This document shows positions 1 to 9,254 of a stretch of DNA of 64,000 nucleotides, one piece after another. How positions within the stretch are numbered: position 1 is the stretch's first letter; each line of letters opens with the position of its first letter. The position numbers were made by a program, and so were the translations under genes. The stretch comes from Hymenobacter mucosus (GTDB lineage Bacteria > Bacteroidota > Bacteroidia > Cytophagales > Hymenobacteraceae). The stretch is taken from the NCBI RefSeq assembly GCF_900188255.1, contig NZ_FZNS01000001.1, forward strand, positions 496,001-560,000, written 5' to 3'. Below the pieces are notes generated by a model. That model ran no database searches, had not been told where the DNA came from, and saw only the letters and a program-made list of their open reading frames with translations.

Positions 1-118
1 GAAAGGCAGCGCTTGGATTGAGCGTAAAATTGGCAAAGCTGGAGAGGATATTCTCCGCCGTGTGTTCGGCGTGATTCTACTGGCAATTGCCATCAAGCTG
101 TTTAAATCGAATTTTTAG
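1..118 (+). CDS. C-terminal end of MarC-like membrane protein (partial)
   Basis: Only the last 38 codons are in the window, read from base 2 to a TAG at 116-118. The fragment has a basic, glycine-containing loop (ERKIGKAGEDILRR) followed by a hydrophobic helix (VFGVILLAIAIKLF) and a short charged end. This order resembles the last transmembrane helix of MarC/NAAT family inner-membrane proteins, in which a lgktG-nvl-R-G motif precedes the final helix. The physiological substrate of that family is unclear. The call rests on a short fragment, so another polytopic protein is possible. It runs in the same direction as rnhA downstream. Confidence 0.5.
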   Translation, partial: KGSAWIERKIGKAGEDILRRVFGVILLAIAIKLFKSNF

Positions 119-220
119 GTTCTTGCCTTCAGCTCTCGGCACTACTAAGCAGTAGTGCTATTAAGTAGCTGCTTGGCAAGCCCTGTGGGGCGCACGTCCG
201 CCTTAGACCTGTTTCGTAGT

Positions 221-688
221 ATGATTCATTTGTTTACCGACGGCTCCTCCCGGGGCAATCCTGGTCCTGGGGGCTACGGGACCATTCTGCGCTTTGGCCA
301 GCACGAAAAGGAACTCACCCAAGGCTTCCGACTCACGACCAATAACCGCATGGAGTTGCTAGCGGTGATAGTAGGTCTGGAGGCCATCACGCGCCCTGAG
401 CTACCCATTACAGTCGTCACTGACTCAAAATACGTGGTGGACGCGGTAGAGAAGAAATGGGTATTCAACTGGCTCAATAAGCCCGATTTTGGAAAGAAAG
501 CCAACGAGGATTTGTGGCGGCGCTTCGTGAAAGTGTACCGTCAACGGAACGTACAATTTCGTTGGGTACGCGGCCACAATGGACACCCAGAGAACGAGCG
601 GTGCGACCAACTAGCCGTGCGTAGCGCCACGCAGGGCCCTTTGCTTACGGATGAAGGCTACGAGTTGATAGAGGCCCGACGCGCTTAG
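221..688 (+). CDS. rnhA: Ribonuclease HI
   Basis: Endonuclease that cleaves the RNA strand of RNA/DNA hybrids (R-loops, Okazaki primer remnants) in the cytoplasm. The 155-residue product has the usual length of stand-alone RNase HI and no N-terminal hybrid-binding domain. The four acidic metal ligands are visible: D7 in FTDGSS, E45 in NRMELL, D68 in VTDSKY and D129 in ENERCDQLA, with the mobile-loop histidine H119 in RGHNGHPE. An in-frame ATG exists at 155, but the ATG at 221 places the catalytic DGS motif at residue 7 as in the family, so it is preferred. It is a single gene, followed by about 125 bases of leader region before the AT-rich membrane protein. Confidence 0.95.
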   Translation: MIHLFTDGSSRGNPGPGGYGTILRFGQHEKELTQGFRLTTNNRMELLAVIVGLEAITRPELPITVVTDSKYVVDAVEKKWVFNWLNKPDFGKKANEDLWRRFVKVYRQRNVQFRWVRGHNGHPENERCDQLAVRSATQGPLLTDEGYELIEARRA

Positions 689-815
689 ATACCACTGCCA
701 ATTCTACTGAGTCTCATTGAGAGATACTGACCTTATCTATCATAAGATTAAGTAGCTCGGCGGTATTATTTTAGGTTTCGCCAACATCATATAATAGACT
801 TGCTTTTCTATTAGC

Positions 816-2606
816 ATGCAACAAACCAAATTTCTGTGGATAACAGGATTAATTTCACTTACTGTTATTAGTGTATATCTTACTTTGTTGCTTCAGTCTC
901 ATTCTTACCAAGCATTCCTACGCTTCGCAGATACAGAATATAATAATACATTTTATCACGCTACTCCTTACGTAACAGGCACTACATATTCTATTTTCAG
1001 AGCTTTTCTTTCTATCCTATGTATATGCTCCCTATTTGTATTACTACATGCATGCGCAAAGCGAAACACCATCTACACGGAGTTAGCACACTTACGTAAG
1101 GAAAGTCGTGCAGCACGCCTTGAGCTATTTATTGCATGGAATAGAACGAGTTATAATCAGCGGCTGATAGCACTTCTCTTGGGCAGCAGCGTGCTAATAG
1201 CCAGAATTTTTTATTTTTTCAATTATCCAGTTAGCGATGATGAAATTACATCTTATAATTTCTTCGTCAGTAAAGGCATTACGTACGTTAGTAGTTATTA
1301 CCCCTTGCCGAATAATCATATACTATACAATAGCATTTGCTGGTTTTTTCATCAACTACATGTCAATTTCTACTGGACTAGCCGCTTACCTACTTTGCTA
1401 ATTAGCGGAGCGGGCACTTACCTAGTCTATTTATTGCTACTACGCTTTAGCAATTTTACTATTGCCACATGTGCTGTTTTTATATTTTGCTTCTCTCCAT
1501 ATGGCTTAGAGTACGCATTTGTTGGCCGCGGGTATTTTTTATTATTTTGCTTAGCTAGTATCAGCTTCTTCGCTGGTATACAACTGATCTACGAACCAAA
1601 TAAATACAAGCGTCTTTCTTGGTTTATCATTATAAGTAGCAGTATACTGGGGTTTTATACTGTTCCTACATTCCTGTATCCGTTCTTATCATTACTAGTA
1701 ATCTTAACAATATCATTTGTAAAGCATAAGCGCAAGAATGACATTCTTAACCTCGCAGTAGCTTGCGCTATCATCGCGCTTTGCGGAACATTACTCTACA
1801 CTCCTGTTCTAGCAGTTTCTGGTCTACAGTCACTAATCGGCAATAAGTATGTAGCAGCAAAAAATGCACATGAATTTTGGGCAACATTTCTGCCATTTTA
1901 CTCCTATTCAGAGGGCTTCATTACTGGGCAAGAAAGATTAGGAATTTGGTTTACTGCGTGTCTAATTATCGTTTGTGTTTATGTTCTTCAAACTGAAAAA
2001 TCCAGCAAGCTTAGGTTACTAGGAATAATATCCTGCGCTTATGTACTGTTACCGTTCTTATTTGTCGTAGCGCAGCGTGTGCTAACTCCAGCCCGAGTTC
2101 TATCTTATCGGGTTCTCTTTCTGGCACTTTTGTTTGGAATCTGCTATGATAGATTGAGTAACGTATTATTTCCCTCACGCCGTGTGTGGTTAGTACTCAT
2201 ACCAATAGGCATTTTTCTATATGGGATTTACGGAATATTTCATACGGAGCAACGTATCTATCCGCTGAGGGTAGCGGACCAGCGTATTCATACAGTATAT
2301 CAACTGCTGCACGCCAAAAACTCACGGCGGATACTAGTGAATTCGCGAGACTATGTGCTACTGCTATATCATTATCTCCATCAGCAAGATCCTTCTATAA
2401 TTATCAATACTGAGCCGCAGCCGAGCACTGCCTATGAATATGCTGTTATTGACTACGACAAGCACCCTCCAAATTTTGTAGGCCTGTCTGCTAAGGAAGT
2501 ATATCATGATGGCTATGTGCGCGTCTTCTCTTACCACGTGCAACAGTCAGCAGCACACTTACCTTATCAGCAAATTTTAGAAAAAACCAAATCCGCATAT
2601 CGGTAG
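816..2606 (+). CDS. AT-rich GT-C-like polytopic membrane protein
   Basis: A 596-residue protein with many hydrophobic segments across its length. After two N-terminal helices there is a lumenal-type acidic motif PVSDDEIT (D141, D142, E143), then a LPNNHILYN segment and further helices, the layout of GT-C glycosyltransferases (PMT/ArnT type) that move sugars from polyprenyl-phosphate carriers. The donor and acceptor cannot be told. A hydrophilic tail of about 90 residues follows the last helix. Base composition is strikingly different from the neighbours: sampled lines are about 25-40 percent GC, with many TTA, ATA and AAT codons, while flanking genes are well above 50 percent. No mobile element is visible beside it, but recent acquisition is the simplest reading. 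Confidence 0.6.
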   Translation: MQQTKFLWITGLISLTVISVYLTLLLQSHSYQAFLRFADTEYNNTFYHATPYVTGTTYSIFRAFLSILCICSLFVLLHACAKRNTIYTELAHLRKESRAARLELFIAWNRTSYNQRLIALLLGSSVLIARIFYFFNYPVSDDEITSYNFFVSKGITYVSSYYPLPNNHILYNSICWFFHQLHVNFYWTSRLPTLLISGAGTYLVYLLLLRFSNFTIATCAVFIFCFSPYGLEYAFVGRGYFLLFCLASISFFAGIQLIYEPNKYKRLSWFIIISSSILGFYTVPTFLYPFLSLLVILTISFVKHKRKNDILNLAVACAIIALCGTLLYTPVLAVSGLQSLIGNKYVAAKNAHEFWATFLPFYSYSEGFITGQERLGIWFTACLIIVCVYVLQTEKSSKLRLLGIISCAYVLLPFLFVVAQRVLTPARVLSYRVLFLALLFGICYDRLSNVLFPSRRVWLVLIPIGIFLYGIYGIFHTEQRIYPLRVADQRIHTVYQLLHAKNSRRILVNSRDYVLLLYHYLHQQDPSIIINTEPQPSTAYEYAVIDYDKHPPNFVGLSAKEVYHDGYVRVFSYHVQQSAAHLPYQQILEKTKSAYR

Positions 2607-2641
2607 CGGCAACCTTTAGTTCTTCCCTTTTTCTTTTCGGC

Positions 2642-3364
2642 GTGTCAAACTCCTACTTTCAGTTTAAGCAGTTTCGTATTGAGCAGAGCAACTGCGCTAT
2701 GAAAGTATGCACTGATGCGTGCGTGCTAGGCGCGGTTGCTGGTTTGGAAGGCGCTTCGCGTATCTTGGACATTGGTACTGGTACCGGCTTGTTGGCGCTT
2801 ATGGCTGCTCAACGGGCGCCGGGAGCCTGTATTGAGGCAGTGGAACTTGACCCAGCCGCTGCTATCCAAGCGGCAGCTAATTTCAAGGCTTCTCCCTGGA
2901 CAAACCGGTTGCAACTGCATCCGCAGCCTTTGGCACAGTTTGCAGCTAGTCAACCTCACTCCTTCGACTATATTATCTGCAATCCTCCTTTCTTTCGGGA
3001 TTCACTTCGCTCACCGAGTGCGCAACGTACTACTGCCCGCCATACGGCAGAAGACACCCTCACCTTTACGGAATTAGCGGCTTTCGCAACCAAATTTCTT
3101 ACTCCTGAAGGGCAACTTACGGTGCTACTACCTCCCCCAGAGATGGAGCACTTTGTGCACGCCGCAACAGTTTGTGGATTATGGCCTCGCAACAGAATAG
3201 TACTTGTACATCGTAGGGGCAGCAAGCCGCAACGGCACATCCTGACGTTTACCCGGCGCCCACGCGAAGTGGCCGAGCGAGTATTGCCAATTAAGGCGGC
3301 CGATAGTGATACCTATTCAGAAGAGTTTCAGACGCTGCTTGCTCCGTTTTATCTGCATCTATGA
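2642..3364 (+). CDS. trmN6: tRNA1(Val) (adenine(37)-N6)-methyltransferase
   Basis: SAM-dependent enzyme of the YfiC/TrmN6 family that methylates N6 of A37 in tRNA1(Val). The 240-residue product has the Rossmann motif I DIGTGTGLL (residues 43-51), an acidic ribose-binding position in AVELDP (about 66-71), and the N6-amine methyltransferase motif IV NPPFF (114-118). The N-terminal FKQFRIEQ...MKVCTDACVLG segment is typical of this family. The start is a GTG at 2642, directly before SNSYFQFKQF; no suitable ATG lies upstream. It converges on the acyl-CoA synthetase gene with only 13 bases between the stop codons and no clear terminator in that gap. Confidence 0.88.
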   Translation: MSNSYFQFKQFRIEQSNCAMKVCTDACVLGAVAGLEGASRILDIGTGTGLLALMAAQRAPGACIEAVELDPAAAIQAAANFKASPWTNRLQLHPQPLAQFAASQPHSFDYIICNPPFFRDSLRSPSAQRTTARHTAEDTLTFTELAAFATKFLTPEGQLTVLLPPPEMEHFVHAATVCGLWPRNRIVLVHRRGSKPQRHILTFTRRPREVAERVLPIKAADSDTYSEEFQTLLAPFYLHL

Positions 3365-3377
3365 CGGTAGCGGGAGC

Positions 3378-5018
3378 CTAAGCGGTTTTTATGAGCGCCG
3401 CATCACTTAGACCCAATTCCTGAACAGAATGTTCGCGCATGATAAACTTCTGGATTTTGCCCGTCACCGTCATAGGGAAGTCATCTACAAATTTCCAATA
3501 AGCGGGAATTTTGAAAGTAGCAATGCGCCCCCGGCAGAAGTCACGCAACTCATCGCCCGTTACCGTGCAGCCATCCTTGAGTTTTACCCATGCCATTACC
3601 TCTTCGCCATACTTAAAGCTTGGCACTCCAATTACTTGCACATCAAGTACCGCTGGGTGCTGATAGAGAAACTCTTCTACTTCACGCGGGTACACGTTTT
3701 CGCCGCCCCGCATAATTAAGTCCTTGATGCGGCCCACGATGTTTACGTATCCGTGCTCAGAGATAGTGGCCAAATCGCCCGTGTGCATCCAGCCGGCGGT
3801 GTCAATGGCCGCCCGGGTTGCTTCGGGATTGTTCCAGTAGCCAAGCATAACGGAATAGCCCCGGGTGCATAGCTCGCCGGGCGTACCACAGGGCACTACG
3901 TTGCCCGTTTCGGGGTCTACTACCTTCACTTCCAGGTGTGGATGTACGTGGCCCACGGTACTTACCCGCTGCTCTAGTGGGTCGTCGGGGTAGCTTTGCG
4001 TTGATACGGGTGAGGTTTCCGTCATTCCATAGCAGATGGTGACGTCGCGCATGTTCATGAGTTGCTGCACCCGCTTCATTACTTCTTCGGGGCAGGGTGA
4101 GCCCGCCATTACCCCAGTCCGCAGAGAGGATAAGTCGAAGCTACTGAACGCTGGGTGATCTAACTCGGCTATGAACATAGTGGGCACACCATAGAGTGAG
4201 GTGCAACGCTCTTGCTCCACTGTTTGCAAGGTAACCAATGGGTCGAACGCCTCGCCGGGTACTACCATGCAAGCTCCGTGCGATACGCAGGCCAAGTTAC
4301 CGATAACCATTCCGAAGCAGTGATAGAATGGCACTGGAATGCATACCCTATCTTGCTCCGTATAGCGCAAAGTTTGCCCAATGAAGTAGCCGTTGTTGAG
4401 GATGTTATGGTGGGATAGGGTGGCACCTTTAGGGAACCCGGTAGTCCCGCTAGTATATTGAATGTTGATGGGGTCATCGAACTGTAGCGTGGCTTCGCGC
4501 TCGGCCAGCAGTTTATTGGGTTGAGCATTGCCGCGGGCGAGCAGGTCGTCCCAGTCATCATCCAGTATCAACACGTATTCTAAAGCCGGGCACTGAGACC
4601 GTACCTGCTCCAAAAGAGCTTGGTAGTCCGTCAGACGAAACTTGGCGGCAAGTAGCAGCACGCGGCACCCCGCCTGATTTAAAGCATACTTCAGTTCTTC
4701 GGCTCGATATGCCGGGTTAATGTTAACGAGAATGGCGCCCGCCCGCGCCGCGCCAAACTGCGTCACCACCCATTCGTACCGATTGGGCGACCAAATCCCG
4801 ACCCGTTCTCCAGCTTGCACTCCCAGAGCCAGCAGCCCTTTTGCTAGGGCTCCGGTTTGTTCCCACAGCTCGGCATACGTGGCACGATAGCCCTGCTGGG
4901 CTACCACCAAGGCCTCTCGGTCAGGAAAAAGCGTTACTGTGCGGTGGAGGTTTTCACCAATAGTTTCGCCTAGCAATGGCCTAGTGCTCGTGCCACTGAG
5001 GTAGGAAGATGTGCGCAT
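3378..5018 (-). CDS. AMP-binding fatty acyl-CoA synthetase
   Basis: ATP-dependent ligase of the ANL superfamily that activates a carboxylic acid as acyl-AMP and transfers it to CoA, probably for medium- or long-chain fatty acids. The 546-residue product carries the phosphate-binding motif [11 protein letters not shown] (188-198), the adenylate motif YGMTETSP (330-337), the hinge region around [16 protein letters not shown], and the C-terminal lysine motif TGKIQK that works in adenylation. The sequence is closest in feel to the ACSF2 group of acyl-CoA synthetases. Chain-length preference cannot be read from the sequence. It is transcribed alone; the next upstream minus-strand gene is more than 550 bases away. 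Confidence 0.9.
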   Translation of the reverse strand: MRTSSYLSGTSTRPLLGETIGENLHRTVTLFPDREALVVAQQGYRATYAELWEQTGALAKGLLALGVQAGERVGIWSPNRYEWVVTQFGAARAGAILVNINPAYRAEELKYALNQAGCRVLLLAAKFRLTDYQALLEQVRSQCPALEYVLILDDDWDDLLARGNAQPNKLLAEREATLQFDDPINIQYTSGTTGFPKGATLSHHNILNNGYFIGQTLRYTEQDRVCIPVPFYHCFGMVIGNLACVSHGACMVVPGEAFDPLVTLQTVEQERCTSLYGVPTMFIAELDHPAFSSFDLSSLRTGVMAGSPCPEEVMKRVQQLMNMRDVTICYGMTETSPVSTQSYPDDPLEQRVSTVGHVHPHLEVKVVDPETGNVVPCGTPGELCTRGYSVMLGYWNNPEATRAAIDTAGWMHTGDLATISEHGYVNIVGRIKDLIMRGGENVYPREVEEFLYQHPAVLDVQVIGVPSFKYGEEVMAWVKLKDGCTVTGDELRDFCRGRIATFKIPAYWKFVDDFPMTVTGKIQKFIMREHSVQELGLSDAALIKTA

Positions 5019-5580
5019 GAGAACAGAAGATCAAGACCGACAATGCGTATGTAGCAGACCGAAAGAGTTGAAAGTACAGCCTCAGCCCTGGCTATACCAG
5101 CACTGAATCGGAGGTTTTACTATTTCAAACAAACAGCTACTGCGCCTAATCTATTGTCTTGTATTCTGTTGCCAAGCTGAATAGTGGAACCACCAGAGCG
5201 TCCGGTAGTGGATGTCTTTTCCCACAAAAAGCGAGTAGCATACTCGTGTGACGTCAGAACTCAATGGCCCTAAAATAAAAGAGCCGCATCCAAAATAGGT
5301 GCGGCTCCCGTGCAATAGGTGGTGGCGACGGAGCTGGGTCATATACATTGAGCCAGCGGTAGCATATCTCTAAGCAAGTTGATCTATAACCTCGCATTAC
5401 GAGCGAGCGAAATGGCAACCCGAAAAGTAGAATTGTGCTTACCACGTAAATATAAGATGATGAAATTGTTTCCCAATCAAAATGGGAATATTATTTCTTG
5501 CTTTGCTCATTTTGGGACACTACCCTTACCCCGCACGGTAGTAGCGCATGCACTTCATAAGGTTAGAGAATCTAAAGTGT
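5019..5580. other. Gene-free interval of 562 bases
   Basis: No convincing gene is seen. The stretch holds a hairpin with a T-tract on the minus strand (5272-5307) that can end transcription coming from the saccharopine dehydrogenase gene, and AT-rich sequence at 5400-5520. Reading frames of 60-70 codons here show no recognisable protein features. The roughly 270 bases between the minus-strand stop codon and the hairpin could be a long 3' untranslated region or a small RNA; no tRNA or tmRNA fold was recognised. Confidence 0.4.
5272..5307 (-). terminator. Rho-independent terminator, minus strand
   Basis: Eight-base stem gagccgca/tgcggctc (5281-5288 with 5300-5307), an 11-base loop, and a run that reads as TTTTATTTTA on the minus strand at 5280-5271. 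It lies about 270 bases past the minus-strand stop codon of the gene at 5581. Confidence 0.6.
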
Positions 5581-6936
5581 TTACTGCGTAACAGTTTGCT
5601 TGTTTTCTACAAAGTGGATGCCGTACTGAGTAGCTAGCTCGTGCAAGATGGGTTCGTATAACTCGGCGCTGGTAGGAATAACGACTCCACGCTGCGAGAC
5701 ATGTCCTTGCAATAAACGTCGTACGGCTATTCCCACCGGTAAACCAACTGTTTTTGCCATTGCAGTATGAATACTATCATCCCCAAGCACTACTAGGGAA
5801 GATGTGTGGTGGTACAGTACACCACCTAACGTGTACCTGAATAAATGCTGCATCACAATCATATCCTGGTCTGTAGGTTCTAGCTGCCATTTCGCCGTAA
5901 GTAGCCGCTCCAGTAACTGAGCAGGTTTGGCGTTAGCAAGCCCTACGGGAACGTCGGAGAATATACCTAGCCATGCGAGGCGCTGCATCTCCGGCGAGTC
6001 TGGAGCTAAACCTAGGTGCTGGGCCGTACGAGTGGCCAGTGGTAAGGAATGGTCGGCTGCTTGAGGTAGATAGGCCGTTACCAGTTCGGACCAAGTCATG
6101 CTGGCCGCGTTGCCAAGATGTACTGCATCGTCGGTGAGCCCCAGCAGCACCAAAGCGTGCCAGGCGGCGCAATAACCTGGGCGGCGCAGCGTACCGCGCA
6201 AAATCGTTGGAATGTCGTGGAGGCCGTATGGTGCACGGTAGCTCAGCGAATCACGGTTGGCATAGCCTTCGAACTCCCCGTAAGTAGGAATACATAGAAG
6301 CTCTGTGCGAGCAAACAACTGCTGATACGGAATGAAACGGGGCTGTCCGCCCTCCAAGAATTTGGCCGTTCCTTGCCCAGCCAGCACCACATTACGCGGA
6401 TTCCAGGTGAACTTGTAGCGCCACGGGTTGTCGCCTTCCGAGCCAGGGGCCATCAGCCCGCCGCAGTACGACTTAAAGGACAACAGTTCCCCTCCCTGGG
6501 CCCGTACTTCGTCTATTACCTGCATGGCCGACATATGATCGAGGCCAGGATCGAGGCCGCATTCCATTAGTAGGACAAGACCTGCGGCCTGCGCCTGCTC
6601 GTGTAAGGCGTTGATTTCTTCACTCGCGTAGCTGGCCGTTACCAAATGACATTGAAAACGCAGGCAGGCGCGTGCCACCAGCGGATGAAAAAGCGCCGGA
6701 AGCATCGAAATGACTACCTCGGCCTGCGAAATCAACTCTTCCAGGCGGGCATTGTCTTCTACGGCAAAGGGCACGGCCTGCGCATAGGCCGCGTGAGGAA
6801 GTAGCAAGGCGCGCACAGGCGCTGGGTTCACGTCGGCCACAGTTACCTGCCAGCCTTCTGTAGGGGCGTGATGCAACAAGTACTGGAGTAACGAAGAGGC
6901 TGAGCGGCCAGCGCCAAGAAGCAGAATACGGGACAT
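5581..6936 (-). CDS. Saccharopine dehydrogenase family protein
   Basis: NAD(P)-dependent oxidoreductase of the saccharopine dehydrogenase/reductase family, which interconverts saccharopine with aminoadipate semialdehyde and glutamate in lysine metabolism; carboxynorspermidine-type relatives exist. The 451-residue product begins with the dinucleotide-binding motif LLLGAGRSASSLL (about residues 5-17). It continues with DVNPAPVRAL, a second strand with VISMLP, and the family-typical MECGLDPGLDHM segment with SFKSYCGGL downstream. The ATG at 6936 is chosen over the longer frame from 6993 because it puts the Rossmann motif at the N-terminus. It is divergent from cdd, with 195 bases between them. 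Lysine degradation is the likeliest role, inferred from the family only. Confidence 0.85.
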   Translation of the reverse strand: MSRILLLGAGRSASSLLQYLLHHAPTEGWQVTVADVNPAPVRALLLPHAAYAQAVPFAVEDNARLEELISQAEVVISMLPALFHPLVARACLRFQCHLVTASYASEEINALHEQAQAAGLVLLMECGLDPGLDHMSAMQVIDEVRAQGGELLSFKSYCGGLMAPGSEGDNPWRYKFTWNPRNVVLAGQGTAKFLEGGQPRFIPYQQLFARTELLCIPTYGEFEGYANRDSLSYRAPYGLHDIPTILRGTLRRPGYCAAWHALVLLGLTDDAVHLGNAASMTWSELVTAYLPQAADHSLPLATRTAQHLGLAPDSPEMQRLAWLGIFSDVPVGLANAKPAQLLERLLTAKWQLEPTDQDMIVMQHLFRYTLGGVLYHHTSSLVVLGDDSIHTAMAKTVGLPVGIAVRRLLQGHVSQRGVVIPTSAELYEPILHELATQYGIHFVENKQTVTQ

Positions 6937-7131
6937 AGATGCCGAGGAAGGAGAAATGTCAAACAGGAACCAATAATCGGAAAAACCCAGCAACTGTTGG
7001 GCCGCCTACGCGTGCTCCTATCACGCGGTACACAATGCACTCGTGCATCCAAGAAAAAATGGTACATTCACCGCCCCTTTCACTAACCGGGGCCGCCTGT
7101 CGGCGCCGGTGCGTTCTTTTTAGCCCCGCCG

Positions 7132-7629
7132 ATGGCCCAACCGCTCCACCTGACTATCACTGTGGAGGTACTGGCTTCCGAAGCCGACCTAACCCCTGCC
7201 GAAACTGCCACGTGGCAGGCCGCCCGCGCCGCCACGGACCACGCTTACGCGCCTTACTCGCACTTTCACGTGGGCACGGCCCTCCTACTCGACGATGGCA
7301 CGCTGTTCCGGGGTACAAACCAGGAAAATGCGGCTTTCCCTTCTGGTCTTTGCGCTGAACGCACTGCCTTGTTTGGACTAGCCGCCACCCAGCCTGAACG
7401 CCGTATCCTGGGCATGGCCGTAGCCGCCCGTCCCGCCAACGGTGAGTTTGTTGCGGTAACGTCCTGCGGCGCTTGCCGACAAGTGATGGCCGAATACGAA
7501 CACCGCCAGCGCCAAGCTATTCCGCTACTGCTACAGGGCCCAAACGGTAGCATCTACCGATTCAAGTCGCTCTCTGATTTGCTACCCTTGGGTTTCACTC
7601 CTGACGACCTCCCCTCGCCTAATCAATAA
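7132..7629 (+). CDS. cdd: Cytidine deaminase
   Basis: Zinc enzyme that deaminates cytidine and deoxycytidine to uridine and deoxyuridine in pyrimidine salvage. The 165-residue product has the substrate-binding APYSHFHVGTALL segment (about 40-53), the NQENAAFPSGLCAERTA block containing zinc ligand C74 and catalytic E76, and the second zinc motif SCGACRQVMAE with C112 and C115. The pattern with a cysteine rather than a histidine before A-E marks the homotetrameric class. An N-terminal extension of about 20 residues precedes the core. It has the same direction as the esterase gene 127 bases downstream. Confidence 0.94.
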   Translation: MAQPLHLTITVEVLASEADLTPAETATWQAARAATDHAYAPYSHFHVGTALLLDDGTLFRGTNQENAAFPSGLCAERTALFGLAATQPERRILGMAVAARPANGEFVAVTSCGACRQVMAEYEHRQRQAIPLLLQGPNGSIYRFKSLSDLLPLGFTPDDLPSPNQ

Positions 7630-7756
7630 CCATAGGAAGCACAGCTCTTGTGCGGTTTCCTTGGCACCAAGGCTCACCTGTGCTAGTTGGCACTCTGGTG
7701 TACGCACCTTTTGCTGCAGTCCAGCTTGACTTTTCTTTCTCGCTTTTACCTTCCTA

Positions 7757-8425
7757 ATGGCGGCTCAGGAGCATCATTTTTCCGTTACACGTACGGCCCG
7801 ATACTATCAACTGGGAGAATTATCAGCGGCTACCAAGCGGGTATGGTTTGTATGCCACGGATACGGTCAGTTGGCAGCGTACTTCATCCGTCACTTTGCC
7901 CATCTTACCGCAGCTGACCCGGAGTTGGTAGTCATTGCTCCCGAAGGCTTATCGCGCTTCTACCTCCAAGGAACCGGCGGACGCGTGGGTGCTAGTTGGA
8001 TGACGAAGGAAGACCGCCTAACGGAAATAGAGGATTACGTGGCTTACTTAAACCAACTGACCACGGCCACCCTCCCCCTAGCGGCAGCTACTGTACAGGT
8101 TACAGTATTGGGCTTTTCGCAAGGTGCTGCCACGGTGGGGCGTTGGCTGGCTCATGCCTCATTCCGTCCTGCGCATCTCGTGCTTTGGGCCGGGGCTTTC
8201 CCACCAGATATGGAGCCTTTTACTGCTTCTCGATTGCTAGAGCAACTGCCCGTAACACTGGTCTGCGGCACCGATGATGCGTACGTTTCTACCACCGACT
8301 TAGAGCAGCAATACGCCTATCTTTCCAAGGTAGGCACAACGCCTATTGTTATCCGCTTTTCCGGGTCCCATACCCTAGATGCCGACATTTTGCTGCGCCT
8401 CCAAGCAATGGAGAAAGCTCTTTAA
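7757..8425 (+). CDS. Alpha/beta hydrolase, carboxylesterase/phospholipase type
   Basis: Serine hydrolase of the small YpfH/phospholipase-carboxylesterase type. The 222-residue product has an oxyanion-region HGYGQ segment (about 34-38), the nucleophile elbow GFSQGA with S121, a likely acid at D173 or D174 in CGTDDAYV, and the histidine H205 in SGSHTLD. There is no signal peptide, so it should be cytoplasmic. The natural substrate cannot be told. A perfect palindromic terminator follows its stop codon and is shared with the convergent SDR gene. Confidence 0.82.
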   Translation: MAAQEHHFSVTRTARYYQLGELSAATKRVWFVCHGYGQLAAYFIRHFAHLTAADPELVVIAPEGLSRFYLQGTGGRVGASWMTKEDRLTEIEDYVAYLNQLTTATLPLAAATVQVTVLGFSQGAATVGRWLAHASFRPAHLVLWAGAFPPDMEPFTASRLLEQLPVTLVCGTDDAYVSTTDLEQQYAYLSKVGTTPIVIRFSGSHTLDADILLRLQAMEKAL

Positions 8426-8430
8426 CACCG

Positions 8431-8468
8431 AAAAGCCCCGCCATCGTTTAAACGATGGCGGGGCTTTT
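8431..8468. terminator. Bidirectional rho-independent terminator
   Basis: A 38-base perfect palindrome: aaaagccccgccatcg, a central tttaaa, then the exact complement ending in tttt. It sits between two convergent genes (stop codons at 8425 and 8493) and has T-tracts on both strands. Confidence 0.9.
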
Positions 8469-8492
8469 CTACATGGTGTGTGCAAGCACCAG

Positions 8493-9242
8493 CTACTCCT
8501 TGCGAATGGTAGCGGCTGCGCCTTGCGCAGCCGGCAGGATAAGTACCTCAGCAATGTTTACATGGGCTGGGCGCGTTACCATGAATTCAATCAGGTCGGC
8601 TACGTCGCTAGCTCGTAGCGGCTCAAACCCTTTGTATACCGTGGCAGCCCGTTCCTTGTCGCCTTTGAAGCGCACCTCGGAAAACTCGGTTTCTACAGCT
8701 CCTGGATTTACTTCCGCTACCCGAATGTGCTGGGGCAGCAAGTCTAGCCGCATGCCTTTCGTAAGGGCTGCTACTGCAGCTTTGGAAGCACAATAGACGT
8801 TCCCATTGGCGTAGGTTTCGTGCCCGGCAATAGAGCCAATGTTGATGATGTGTCCCGTCTTGCGGCGCGTCATAGATGGAAGCACTGCCCGGCTTACGTA
8901 CAACAAGCCTTTCACATTGCCGTCGAGCATATCATCCCAGTCTTGGGGGTTGCCTTCTTGAATAGGCGATAAGCCGTGGGCGTTACCAGCATTGTTGATG
9001 AGGACATCAATATCCTGGAAAGCAGCCGGTAGGGTTTGTACTGCCGCGTCTACGGCAGCCCGATCTCGCACGTCGAAGGTGAGCAAGTGGGTAGGAACGT
9101 CCCCCAACTCCTGTACCAAGGCCTCCAGCCGCTCGCGCCTACGACCCGTGAGCACCAGTTGGAAACCCGCGCGACCCAGCGCTACTGCTGTGGCCCATCC
9201 AATTCCGGAAGAGGCGCCAGTGATAAAAGCGGTTTTACGCAT
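8493..9242 (-). CDS. SDR family NAD(P)-dependent oxidoreductase (YdfG-like)
   Basis: Short-chain dehydrogenase/reductase. The 249-residue product shows the cofactor motif TGASSGIG (8-15), a basic RRRER segment after beta-2 that favours NADP, the NNAG motif (83-86), and the catalytic S137, Y150 and K154 in the YCASK context. The C-terminal region, including NPGAVETEFSEVRFKGD, resembles the YdfG group that oxidises 3-hydroxy acids such as L-allo-threonine and serine. Substrate is inferred from that resemblance only. The start is 12 bases upstream-adjacent to the end of porT on the same strand, so it may be co-transcribed downstream of ubiE and porT. Confidence 0.88.
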   Translation of the reverse strand: MRKTAFITGASSGIGWATAVALGRAGFQLVLTGRRRERLEALVQELGDVPTHLLTFDVRDRAAVDAAVQTLPAAFQDIDVLINNAGNAHGLSPIQEGNPQDWDDMLDGNVKGLLYVSRAVLPSMTRRKTGHIINIGSIAGHETYANGNVYCASKAAVAALTKGMRLDLLPQHIRVAEVNPGAVETEFSEVRFKGDKERAATVYKGFEPLRASDVADLIEFMVTRPAHVNIAEVLILPAAQGAAATIRKE

Positions 9243-9254
9243 GACAACGCAGAC

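Noticed and set aside
5320-5331. Minus-strand CCGTCGCCACCA at 5331-5320, also at 50320-50309, resembling a tRNA 3' end
   Set aside because: No T-arm (GGTTCGA-type) or cloverleaf is present at either place, and a shared 12-mer is expected by chance in 64 kb.
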